IMG/VR virus record: IMGVR_UViG_3300046820_000054 | Span: 1 to 24,736 of that record | DNA: 24,736 nt | Direction: 5' to 3' (one strand) | DNA from: a virus | Shown here: in pieces, positions 19,528-24,736 of the stretch | Position numbering within the stretch: the first letter of the stretch is position 1 | Layout: each line of letters opens with the position of its first letter | Position numbers and translations under genes: made by a program | Notes under the pieces: generated by a model | The model's database searches: none | Seen by the model: the letters and a program-made list of their open reading frames with translations, nothing else | What the model was told of the DNA's origin: nothing

Positions 19528-20128
19528 GAAGTTAATGCAAGCACGAATCATGTTGCAAAACGCACCCTTAAAGAAGTCAGGGCATAACAAGTTCGCTGGC
19601 TACTCATACTTTGAACTCGGAGACTTTATCCCCACGATTAACCAAATCTTTAACGAGGTTGGCCTGTGTGGTGTAGTGTCTTACGATACAGAGATTGCAA
19701 GCCTGACCATCACAGACACAGACGATGGTACTAGCCTTGTTATCACTAGCCCAATGGCTGATGCTAACCTCAAGGGCTGCCATCCTATCCAGAACCTTGG
19801 CGCAGTAGAAACCTACACCAGACGTTACCTCTGGGTGACAGCAATGGAGATCGTTGAGCATGACGCTCTGGACTCCTCTGCACCGATCAAAGAGGAAAAG
19901 GTCATCATCACACCTACACAGGGCGCAATGGACAACATCCCAGAGGATGAACAGATTTATCTCAAAGAGTTAGCAATGGACTTAATTGCTCTCTGTGATA
20001 AAGAAGAACCTAAGACAGCTTGGGTGAAGTTGGAAGCTGAGAACCTAGACGATCAACAAAAAATCGCTCTGTGGACTTTGCTTCCTAGTAAAGTAAGAAG
20101 TTCCTTGAAAAAGGCTAAGGAGTTATAA
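19517..20128 (+). CDS. erf: ERF-family single-strand annealing recombinase
   Basis: ATG 19517 is chosen because GAAGGAA lies about 6 nt before it; GTG 19502 and ATG 19511 are in frame. The 203-residue protein has the ERF core: a helix with LMQARIMLQNAPLKKSGHNK, then FAGYSYFELGDFIPTINQIF, a beta meander with TDTDDGTSLVITSPM, and HPIQNLGAVETYTRRYLWVT followed by AMEIVEHDALDS. The G(A/S)..TY.RRY L motif is diagnostic. It anneals complementary single strands for replication and recombination, probably with the SSB-like protein two genes later. The C-terminal part (after about 125) is a variable helical tail. Confidence 0.92.
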   Translation: MVHKKLMQARIMLQNAPLKKSGHNKFAGYSYFELGDFIPTINQIFNEVGLCGVVSYDTEIASLTITDTDDGTSLVITSPMADANLKGCHPIQNLGAVETYTRRYLWVTAMEIVEHDALDSSAPIKEEKVIITPTQGAMDNIPEDEQIYLKELAMDLIALCDKEEPKTAWVKLEAENLDDQQKIALWTLLPSKVRSSLKKAKEL

Positions 20129-20308
20129 ATGGAGAGAGTATTTCATGCCCCAGAAGGATATAAAAGGCTCACGATTAACTTGCGTGAGGATATTCATAAA
20201 CAAATAAAACTAATTGCTGTGCAAGAGGAATCTACTGTTACAGACATTATTTCAAAGTTTCTTGAAAAAGAAATTGCATACAAAGAAAAGAAAGCAAAGG
20301 AAGTTTAA
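20129..20308 (+). CDS. Ribbon-helix-helix DNA-binding protein (59 aa)
   Basis: A 59-residue product starts directly after the erf stop codon with AAGGAG 7 nt upstream. MERVFHAPEGYKRLTINLRE continues with DIHKQIKLIAVQEESTVTDI and ISKFLEKEIA. The strand KRLTINL, helix EDIHKQIKLIAVQE, turn ST and helix VTDIISKFLEKEI match the ribbon-helix-helix (CopG/Arc/ParG) fold. It probably dimerises and binds DNA, and could autoregulate the operon or control one of the 93-bp repeat promoters (inference). Confidence 0.8.
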   Translation: MERVFHAPEGYKRLTINLREDIHKQIKLIAVQEESTVTDIISKFLEKEIAYKEKKAKEV

Positions 20309-20560
20309 ATGGAATACGACAACAACAATCGAGGCTCGTTATTTAAGAACGACCGCAAAGACGATGCTAAATTTCCTGATTACAAAGGCAGCATCAATGT
20401 AGATGGAACTGACTACTGGCTATCAGCTTGGATTAAGGTCAGCAAGGACGGAAACAAGTTTATGTCTCTGTCTGTCAAGAATAAGAACGCTGATGCTTCT
20501 TTGCAACCTAAGAAGAAAGTTAAGCAAGAAGAATTTGACGATTCAGACCTTCCGTTTTAA
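20309..20560 (+). CDS. SSB-like single-strand DNA-binding protein (83 aa)
   Basis: The product MEYDNNNRGSLFKNDRKDDA continues with FPDYKGSINVDGTDYWLSAW and IKVSKDGNKFMSLSVKNK. This is a small OB-fold-like set of strands with conserved aromatic residues. It ends KQEEFDDSDLPF, closely resembling the acidic tip (DDDIPF) by which bacterial SSB recruits partner proteins. I recall this short family in phages next to recombinases. The normal SSB length (about 150-180) is not reached, so it is a minimal version. Its place after erf supports a shared role in single-strand DNA handling. Confidence 0.75.
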   Translation: MEYDNNNRGSLFKNDRKDDAKFPDYKGSINVDGTDYWLSAWIKVSKDGNKFMSLSVKNKNADASLQPKKKVKQEEFDDSDLPF

Positions 20561-20620
20561 GTTAATAGGGGAAAGCGGATGCCGAAAGGTGCAGCGAGTA
20601 CCCATCTCAAGGAGAAAATA
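20561..20620 (+). other. Guanine-rich leader between SSB-like and winged-helix genes
   Basis: The 60-nt gap contains TAGGGGAAAGCGGATGCCGA and AAGGTGCAGCGAGTACCC, much richer in G than the flanks. It can form a GNRA-capped mini-hairpin (TGCC-GAAA-GGTG, with wobble pairs) enclosed by GGG and CCC. An in-frame ATG at 20579 would add 14 residues to the next gene, but the strong AAGGAG before 20621 is the better start. It may be a structured leader; no known class recognised. Confidence 0.35.
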
Positions 20621-20947
20621 ATGGATATTAAAAGTGCTTTTGACAGAATATTTAAGATGCCTGACTTCCCAAGAGTTAGGGCAACAGACCCTCTCACTTC
20701 TTTTGAAGCAGCAGAGGAAATCAAACCAGTAGCCTCTCAGCATCACCAGATCATCTTAGAGTGCCTACAAGAGCATGGTGCGCTTGGTAAAGATGGAATA
20801 GCCGCATTGACTAACCTAGATGGCAACCAAGTCGCTAGGCGTTTGAATGAAATGAAAATAATCGGATTGATTGAGTTAACAGGTAACACAGTCAAATCTA
20901 ACTCAGGTAGAAATGAAAGGGAATGGAATGTCGTACGCAAAGACTGA
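20621..20947 (+). CDS. Winged-helix DNA-binding protein (108 aa)
   Basis: ATG 20621 has AAGGAG 8 nt upstream. The N-terminus (MDIKSAFDRIFKMPDFPRVR) leads to ATDPLTSFEAAEEIKPVASQ, then a winged helix: HHQIILECLQEHGALGKDGI, AALTNLDGNQVARRLNEMKI and IGLIELTGNTVKS, with a wing containing SGRNEREWNVV. The RATDP.TS..AA pattern plus a wHTH is typical of small phage regulators and replication accessory proteins. Exact role unknown. The last codons overlap the MazG-like gene start. Confidence 0.75.
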   Translation: MDIKSAFDRIFKMPDFPRVRATDPLTSFEAAEEIKPVASQHHQIILECLQEHGALGKDGIAALTNLDGNQVARRLNEMKIIGLIELTGNTVKSNSGRNEREWNVVRKD

Positions 20948-21230
20948 GATGTTGGTAATTCAATGGGCAGAAGCTAGGGGGTTGGTAAAAAACAGCACAC
21001 CTTATGCTCAAGCATTAAAAACAAAAGAAGAACTAGACGAATTGTTTGAGGCAATTGCTAAAGGTGATCGTGCTGAAATGGCAGACGCTTATGCGGACAT
21101 TCTTATAACTTTAGTCGTTGGATGCGCTTGCGCTGACCTTGACCTCGTTGAGTGCTTTGAGGGTGGCTATCGAGAAATCAAGGACAGGCGAGGATATTTA
21201 AACGAGCAAGGTATCTTTGTTAAGCAATAA
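20928..21230 (+). CDS. MazG-like nucleotide pyrophosphohydrolase
   Basis: ATG 20928 has AAAGGG 6 nt upstream; an ATG at 20913 is in frame. The 100-residue all-helical protein has the metal-binding motifs of the MazG/all-alpha NTP-pyrophosphatase group: KTKEELDELFEAIAKGDRAE (E..E) followed by MADAYADILITLVV (E..D pair). It hydrolyses nucleoside triphosphates and in phages may alter nucleotide pools or ppGpp. It ends 11 nt inside the convergent endolysin gene, with no terminator visible between them. Confidence 0.82.
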   Translation: MSYAKTEMLVIQWAEARGLVKNSTPYAQALKTKEELDELFEAIAKGDRAEMADAYADILITLVVGCACADLDLVECFEGGYREIKDRRGYLNEQGIFVKQ

Positions 21231-21819
21231 GCACTTCTAATGCGTGAGCAATATGTTTCTGTCTATCAGCTAAACCTATTGTTCCGCCATTTATCTTTTT
21301 AGTCATCGTTACATAGTCTCTGGCATCAGCATACTGGTTTAGTTTGTGTGTTTGCCAGAAAAACCCTGCTGTAAGGGCTGCATACATTGGAGTAGCCACT
21401 AGATCAGGATTCATCACAAAGTCCTCTCCTAGCGCTTTTCCTGCATGGAAATAGTTGCTATGCCCAGTAAGCTGAAAAAGTCCTCTGCCTCGGAAACGAT
21501 GCCCATCTCCTGATGCCTCATCTCTGTTTCCCATACGATTCGAGTAAACAGAATTTGCGATTTTTTTAGGATTTTTTTCGTATTGCTTGGCAAACTCTAA
21601 AGTAGGAAAACGCTTAGGCCATACTCGCATTAGAGTTTCTGCCCTGTACTGAAGATTCTCCTCAAGCGTTTTAAAGTTACCGCTTTCATGGGATGCTTGT
21701 CCAATGAACGATGCTTGTTGAGCAGGGGTAATAATTCCAAATCTATGGAATGTCTCGTTAAGAGCATCTACCCATTGTTCACCAATGTGCAACTTTTCTA
21801 ATTGTGTTTTATTTACCAT
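21220..21819 (-). CDS. Endolysin, glycoside hydrolase family 19
   Basis: The 199-residue protein shows the GH19 chitinase/lysozyme pattern: SFIGQASHESGNFKTLEENL with catalytic E45 in HES and a likely second acid at E54. RMGNRDEASGDGHRFRGRGL and FQLTGHSNY follow. No signal peptide is present, so export needs a holin. It degrades peptidoglycan at the end of infection. It is the last gene of the lysis cassette (holin candidate, Rz/Rz1, endolysin), with an 11-nt overlap with Rz, and meets the plus-strand operon tail to tail. Confidence 0.93.
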   Translation of the reverse strand: MVNKTQLEKLHIGEQWVDALNETFHRFGIITPAQQASFIGQASHESGNFKTLEENLQYRAETLMRVWPKRFPTLEFAKQYEKNPKKIANSVYSNRMGNRDEASGDGHRFRGRGLFQLTGHSNYFHAGKALGEDFVMNPDLVATPMYAALTAGFFWQTHKLNQYADARDYVTMTKKINGGTIGLADRQKHIAHALEVLIA

Positions 21820-22303
21820 TTAACTGTGTCCTAACTGATTCGTAAGCATCAATGCAAGCATTTAGTTGGGCTGTGTTTCTATCACCCTGTGCGACTATTT
21901 CTGCAATTGCTGCGAGGGTTGCTCGTTCGGCATCAGTAGCTTCGTTAGTCGGTCTGTCAGGTTGACTTCTTGTTTCTTGATCTGTGGTGGTAACGGAGGG
22001 ACTTGGGGTGGCTTGTACACAACTGGTGGAGGGGAGGCGCACCCTACCAGACCGAATAGCACGATCAAGAGCAGACTGTTTCTGATTGACAACATTGTTA
22101 ACCTCCAGTAATTTGTTTGCGTTAGCGTTTAGTTCTTCAGTAAGTTTCAATTCAGTTTGACGAGATTCCTCATTCTTTCGAGCAATCTCAATCTGCATTT
22201 CCTTATCCCTGTCAGACCAACCATAATGGTATCCACCTCTGTAAGTGCCAAACAAGGCTATACAGAGTCCGAACAGTAACCAAGGTAATGGTATGCCAAA
22301 CAT
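21809..22303 (-). CDS. Inner-membrane spanin (Rz-like)
   Basis: The 164-residue protein has one N-terminal membrane segment (about residues 5-21, GIPLPWLLFGLCIALFG) followed by a long charged coiled coil (DKEMQIEIARKNEESRQTEL, then KLTEELNANANKLLEVNNVV). A C-terminal periplasmic part contains two cysteines. This is the i-spanin layout; with the lipoprotein encoded inside its gene it would fuse inner and outer membranes after endolysin action. The start overlaps the stop of the holin candidate gene. Confidence 0.85.
   Translation of the reverse strand: MFGIPLPWLLFGLCIALFGTYRGGYHYGWSDRDKEMQIEIARKNEESRQTELKLTEELNANANKLLEVNNVVNQKQSALDRAIRSGRVRLPSTSCVQATPSPSVTTTDQETRSQPDRPTNEATDAERATLAAIAEIVAQGDRNTAQLNACIDAYESVRTQLNGK
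21895..22095 (-). CDS. Outer-membrane spanin lipoprotein (Rz1-like), nested in Rz
   Basis: A 66-codon frame lies entirely inside the Rz gene in another frame. MLSIRNSLLLIVLFGLVGCA has a signal peptide with lipobox LVGC (C19), followed by proline-rich PPPVVYKPPQVPPLPPQIKK. A nested, proline-rich lipoprotein is the hallmark of Rz1 in many phages. The acylated protein would sit in the outer membrane and bind Rz across the periplasm. It is reliable because it combines lipobox, proline content and location. Confidence 0.88.
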   Translation of the reverse strand: MLSIRNSLLLIVLFGLVGCASPPPVVYKPPQVPPLPPQIKKQEVNLTDRLTKLLMPNEQPSQQLQK

Positions 22304-22803
22304 CAGTTAGCCTCTTTACGAGCCATTGCCAATTGTTCACGCTCATGGTCATCCTCCAGTAACTCAGGTGGAGTTGTTGGTGGTGGCGGTGGAGTCCAAG
22401 ACTCGTCAAGATCAGCGTTCTTAAATCCCATCCAGTTGTAATTGGTAGACGCTACAGTCGTTACAGGCGCTTGGACTGGTGTTGGGTTAGTCGGAGTAGG
22501 AGTAGGTGCTGTCGGAGGCGCTACAGCGTTCTGGATGGCGTTTACAGCCGTTCCTACGCCCTTCTTACCGATAACACCACCAATGCCACCAACAATGAGC
22601 AAAACGATGTCGTTCAGCATCTTGGTATAAGCCATGTCAATCGGGGCCATGCTCTTAATCGGCTGAGTCACAAAGGTAACTGAGTACAGCAAAGCCACAA
22701 CAATGAAGCAAAGAATTAGGGTTACAGAGATAACTACGAAACCCCAAACCTTCGCTTCTATGAGGTTTACTTGTTGGTCAACCGAATGATAAGTTTGTTG
22801 CAT
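22303..22803 (-). CDS. Two-span membrane protein, holin candidate
   Basis: ATG 22803 (MQQTYHSVDQQVNLIEAKVW) is preferred because GGAAGACAAG lies before it; in-frame ATGs at 22815 and 22833 are possible. The protein has two membrane segments: GFVVISVTLILCFIVVALLY, and a second with NDIVLLIVGGIGGVIGKKGV. A long proline/threonine-rich soluble tail follows (APPTAPTPTPTNPTPVQAPV). Location directly before Rz/Rz1 and endolysin supports a holin, though the proline-rich tail is unusually long. The 5' end overlaps the HNH-AP2 gene, which seems to have been inserted just upstream. Its ribosome site is therefore inside that gene. Confidence 0.65.
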   Translation of the reverse strand: MQQTYHSVDQQVNLIEAKVWGFVVISVTLILCFIVVALLYSVTFVTQPIKSMAPIDMAYTKMLNDIVLLIVGGIGGVIGKKGVGTAVNAIQNAVAPPTAPTPTPTNPTPVQAPVTTVASTNYNWMGFKNADLDESWTPPPPPTTPPELLEDDHEREQLAMARKEAN

Positions 22804-23350
22804 CTTGTCTTCCATGATTAGGATGGTAATCAAATTTTTGTTGAGCAGCTTTTCTGCAAATTACAGCATCATTAAATTCAATAAAGTTACCCAATGCTTT
22901 GCGTTTATTGTTTGCATTTATGTAGGCAGTCCATCGCTTATCTCTTTCGTTCCAACTAACGCCAATGCAACCACTTGTGTTTTTTCTTGAAAGTTTTGTA
23001 TTGCAAGCGTTTTGTTGCATATTTACAGAACGCAAATTTTCAATCCTATTGTCACTTCTTATGCCATTAATATGGTCAATATACTCAGGCCAATAGTTAT
23101 GCTTCATGGCAAATAAAATTCTGTGAGCTAAATATGGTTGTTCAAATATACGACCATGTTTGTAACCATCTTTGTGGTTTGCATCAAGAGCTTGCTTATT
23201 AGAAAATCTTACATTCCAAGTAGTATGTGATCTTTTTGTTTTAAACATTTCAATAGGTCTTTGCTTCCAAAAAAGCAATCCTTTTTCATAGTCTGCATGA
23301 AACAAACTATGCAATTCCTCAATTGTTGGTCTTGTTTTCTGGTGGGACAT
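22778..23350 (-). CDS. HNH-AP2 homing-type endonuclease
   Basis: ATG 23350 is chosen; a TTG at 23368 is in frame. The 190-residue protein has an HNH core: YLAHRILFAMKHNYWPEYID, then HINGIRSDNRIENLRSVNMQ (D92, H93, N95, N101, N105) and QNACNTKL. A C-terminal AP2-like DNA-binding domain follows, with KNTSGCIGVSWNERDKRWTA. This is the standard free-standing phage HNH-AP2 gene. It sits between the lipoprotein and holin genes, overlaps the holin start and is more AT-rich than its neighbours, all consistent with insertion as a mobile gene. Confidence 0.9.
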   Translation of the reverse strand: MSHQKTRPTIEELHSLFHADYEKGLLFWKQRPIEMFKTKRSHTTWNVRFSNKQALDANHKDGYKHGRIFEQPYLAHRILFAMKHNYWPEYIDHINGIRSDNRIENLRSVNMQQNACNTKLSRKNTSGCIGVSWNERDKRWTAYINANNKRKALGNFIEFNDAVICRKAAQQKFDYHPNHGRQDATNLSFG

Positions 23351-23522
23351 CGTTAACCTTTTTTTCAAGAATAGGGGCTACCAAGTATTCAGGGCAAGTC
23401 TGGGTAAACTGACACTTAGGTTTCTGACAGTTTGGATGGACAAAGTTATCAGGATTTTGGCAAAAGTACCTGTAGCGGTCTTCGCATCCTGTTAACAGCA
23501 ACAGTAGAAGTAAATATCTCAT
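23319..23522 (-). CDS. Small cysteine-rich lipoprotein (67 aa)
   Basis: MRYLLLLLLLTGCEDRYRYF carries a short signal peptide with lipobox LTGC (C13). The mature part CQNPDNFVHPNCQKPKCQFT and QTCPEYLV has four cysteines in a pattern (YxCQ.P.N...P.C..P.C....TCP) that I recall in small phage lipoproteins of podovirus-like genomes. It may form two disulfides in the periplasm. Role unknown; superinfection exclusion or a virion part are possible. ATGA overlap with the upstream gene; the HNH gene starts inside its end. Confidence 0.75.
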   Translation of the reverse strand: MRYLLLLLLLTGCEDRYRYFCQNPDNFVHPNCQKPKCQFTQTCPEYLVAPILEKKVNDVPPENKTNN

Positions 23523-23686
23523 GCAAATACATCAATCTTGTTTGTGGTGAGTGGATTGACAATCTGTCTGTGCTTGATCTCTGCTTGACGATTGAGGCGC
23601 TCTAACTCTTTCAAATGCGTCTGGTGAATAACCCTTTGCATCTCTTTGAGCATCAATGCGTTTTGTTGGTAAGGTGTGATTTTCAT
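23519..23686 (-). CDS. Small coiled-coil protein (55 aa)
   Basis: A 56-codon frame begins at ATG 23686, overlapping the previous stop (ATGA), and its TGA overlaps the lipoprotein start. MKITPYQQNALMLKEMQRVI continues with HQTHLKELERLNRQAEIKHR and ends QIVNPLTTNKIDVFA. It is one amphipathic helix, probably a coiled coil, with a short C-terminal tail ending in IDVFA. Double coupling supports the call. A similar small gene before this lipoprotein type is familiar from other phages. Confidence 0.65.
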   Translation of the reverse strand: MKITPYQQNALMLKEMQRVIHQTHLKELERLNRQAEIKHRQIVNPLTTNKIDVFA

Positions 23687-23832
23687 AACCCAATCTTTCC
23701 CAATAAAAGGTTAACAATCTTGTTTGACAAGTCATCAGGTAAAAACTTTAAGAATCCTAAAAACCACCAAGCAACACATCCATAAATAAATACCTTCAGA
23801 AACATATCAAATTGTTTCTGGTACTCGTTCAT
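23683..23832 (-). CDS. Small membrane-associated protein (49 aa)
   Basis: A 50-codon frame from ATG 23832 (ATGA overlap with the 164-aa gene) to TGA 23683 (overlap with the next start). MNEYQKQFDMFLKVFIYGCV continues with AWWFLGFLKFLPDDLSNKIV. The segment from 11 to 31 is hydrophobic and aromatic, enough for one membrane helix. Unknown function; being between other small membrane-linked genes suggests a shared role in the envelope. Confidence 0.65.
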   Translation of the reverse strand: MNEYQKQFDMFLKVFIYGCVAWWFLGFLKFLPDDLSNKIVNLLLGKIGL

Positions 23833-24323
23833 CTTCCGCACCCGCCTTTAGGACACAGACTCATCAACTCGTTAATGCCAATAAAGACGAGAAACAAAAC
23901 AAAGACAATGCCACCAATGATGATCGCCCACTCTTGGAGTTCTTCTTCTCGCTCTTTGGCTTTCTTATCAGCGGCTTTTAACGCTGCCACTTCCTTGGCA
24001 TCATCCCTGTCCATTTCAGCTTGTCTAGCTTTGATCTTGTTCCAGACATCTATCTTGCCAGTAACCATGAATAGCTGTTTTAACTCCTCCTCAAACGCTC
24101 TGGCTTGCTCAAGTGCCATTTCTATTTGAAGCGCAGTACCCATATTAGAACCCTTCTTAGAGTTCTTGGCTTGAAGCATTGCCTTAGTTGCTTGACTCTT
24201 AGCGTCAAACATCTTGCCTAGCATGGGCGCTAGAGAGCCTAAATCATTGGCGACCTTACTCGCCTTTTTGACCATCGAAATGGCGCTTTGTAACCCATTT
24301 AAAGCGGTTATTGGATCGATCAT
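23829..24323 (-). CDS. Membrane-anchored helical phage protein (164 aa)
   Basis: The N-terminal part (MIDPITALNGLQSAISMVKK, then GSLAPMLGKMFDAKSQATKA) and the middle (GSNMGTALQIEMALEQARAF, VWNKIKARQAEMDRDDAKEV) are helical. A charged coiled coil (about 100-130) leads to one membrane segment (WAIIIGGIVFVLFLVFIGI, 132-150) and a CPKGGCGR end. I recall similar proteins in marine podovirus-like genomes, in the virion/tail module, without a settled function. Likely a virion protein that enters membrane during ejection, or a lysis-related protein. Confidence 0.7.
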   Translation of the reverse strand: MIDPITALNGLQSAISMVKKASKVANDLGSLAPMLGKMFDAKSQATKAMLQAKNSKKGSNMGTALQIEMALEQARAFEEELKQLFMVTGKIDVWNKIKARQAEMDRDDAKEVAALKAADKKAKEREEELQEWAIIIGGIVFVLFLVFIGINELMSLCPKGGCGR

Positions 24324-24544
24324 TTTTTAATCCATGTCTGCCAGATAGCACCAGCAGCCATGATTAAACCTCCAACCCATAAAATAGGTTTAGCGGCAGA
24401 AGCAACCCACCCAAGGACTTTAAAAGCCCCTTGCAAGGCATCCATAGCCTCTACAAGACCTTTTGTGTTCTTGTCTATCGAATCTACCTTGGCTTCCACT
24501 TCGACAAGCCTAGAATAGATTTGAGCATGGGTTACTTCTTCCAT
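24320..24544 (-). CDS. Small coiled-coil plus membrane protein, holin-like (74 aa)
   Basis: MEEVTHAQIYSRLVEVEAKV and DSIDKNTKGLVEAMDALQGA form a short coiled coil, followed by FKVLGWVASAAKPILWVGGL and a hydrophobic C-terminus ending in WIKK. This R(L/V)..VE.KVD...(K/N)T layout with a C-terminal membrane hairpin resembles XhlA-type holins and holin-associated proteins. It is a second holin candidate, further from the endolysin than the one at 22303. ATGA overlap with the next gene. Confidence 0.65.
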   Translation of the reverse strand: MEEVTHAQIYSRLVEVEAKVDSIDKNTKGLVEAMDALQGAFKVLGWVASAAKPILWVGGLIMAAGAIWQTWIKK

Positions 24545-24547
24545 GAT

Positions 24548-24736
24548 TTACTCTTTTGGTGTAAGTGCTGTTTTTAGCAAGTTAAAGAAAGCGTCTCTAC
24601 CAACCTGAAGTTGATCGGCATTGAACTTTGCAGACGCTAACTTTCGGTCAAGGTCTGCAACATGGTTGATTAGTACCTGTTGTTCAGGAGTCATATCCTC
24701 GAACTGGTACTCTACTCCGTCAATCGTCAATGGGGT
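24548..24736 (-). CDS. DUF6447-like small protein (5' end outside window)
   Basis: The frame is open to the right edge (at least 62 residues), and only a TTG is available inside the window, so the true start probably lies beyond 24736. The product shows LTIDGVEYQFEDMTPEQQVL, a helix with DLDRKLASAKFNADQLQVGR, and ends FFNLLKTALTPKE. The [TI]-I-D-G-x-[EK]-Y start and helix-helix tail are what I recall for DUF6447, found in phages and of unknown function. It lies 3 nt upstream of the holin-like gene. Confidence 0.65.
   Translation of the reverse strand, partial: TPLTIDGVEYQFEDMTPEQQVLINHVADLDRKLASAKFNADQLQVGRDAFFNLLKTALTPKE

Noticed and set aside
23532-23735. 67-codon minus-strand ORF
   Set aside because: It overlaps two better frames (23519-23686 and 23683-23832) that have ATGA coupling at every junction; its product has no plausible pattern and no ribosome site.
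1-24736. tRNA, rRNA, CRISPR, integrase, attachment site or transposase
   Set aside because: No cloverleaf, array of spaced repeats, tyrosine/serine recombinase motif or transposase motif was found on either strand by reading; absence is by eye only.

Overview
The window is part of a tailed double-stranded DNA phage genome (Caudoviricetes). It has a phage T7/SU10-type head gene set, a terminase pair, a lysis cassette, an ERF/NinB recombination set and dozens of small, tightly overlapping genes. The best guess for the host is a Gram-negative bacterium, because there is a two-component spanin (Rz/Rz1) with a lipobox. Several small genes resemble, from memory, genes of phages of freshwater Burkholderiales; that host assignment is inference. 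No integrase, attachment site, tRNA, rRNA, CRISPR array or insertion sequence was seen. A Cro-like repressor is present, but lifestyle cannot be decided from this window.

Layout. Almost everything reads on the minus strand (right to left), except one plus-strand operon at about 18.9-21.2 kb. Reading the minus strand from the right edge: 24736-21220 holds small virion or membrane proteins, a lipoprotein, an inserted HNH-AP2 endonuclease, a holin candidate, nested Rz/Rz1 spanins and a GH19 endolysin. 18800-18301 holds a Cro-like repressor and a second DNA-binding protein. 18171-16024 holds a DUF1376 replication protein, a cytosine-C5 methyltransferase with a long second ORF in another frame, and small nuclease genes. 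16027-13009 holds NinB, many small unknown proteins and a YbcO-like nuclease, ending at an intrinsic terminator at about 12970. 12934-9865 holds small late proteins and a 536-aa polyvalent-type protein. 9821-5471 is packaging and portal: TerS, TerL, an AT-hook-like small protein, an HNH endonuclease and the portal. 5468-1 is the head: a 795-aa repeat protein, scaffold, major capsid protein and adaptor, the last cut by the left edge.

The plus-strand operon (18936-21230) starts opposite the cro-like gene. It encodes four very small proteins (one a 29-aa membrane peptide), an ERF annealing protein, a ribbon-helix-helix protein, an SSB-like protein ending in DLPF, a winged-helix protein and a MazG-like pyrophosphohydrolase.

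The most striking feature is regulatory. A 93-bp promoter-plus-leader sequence occurs twice in opposite orientations, at 15538-15630 (minus) and 18836-18928 (plus). Each copy is followed by one small gene and then by a second shared element: a 5-bp G/C hairpin plus Shine-Dalgarno, at 15275-15305 and 19070-19099. The phage thus appears to use a duplicated control cassette to drive two transcription units with different coding content. Other points of interest are a 267-codon ORF lying entirely inside the methyltransferase gene, with a start 4 nt from the methyltransferase start; a probably leaderless repressor gene; a promoter flanked by 10-bp direct repeats exactly 21 bp apart; and a 795-aa head-module protein built around about ten copies of a short helical motif in proline-rich linkers.
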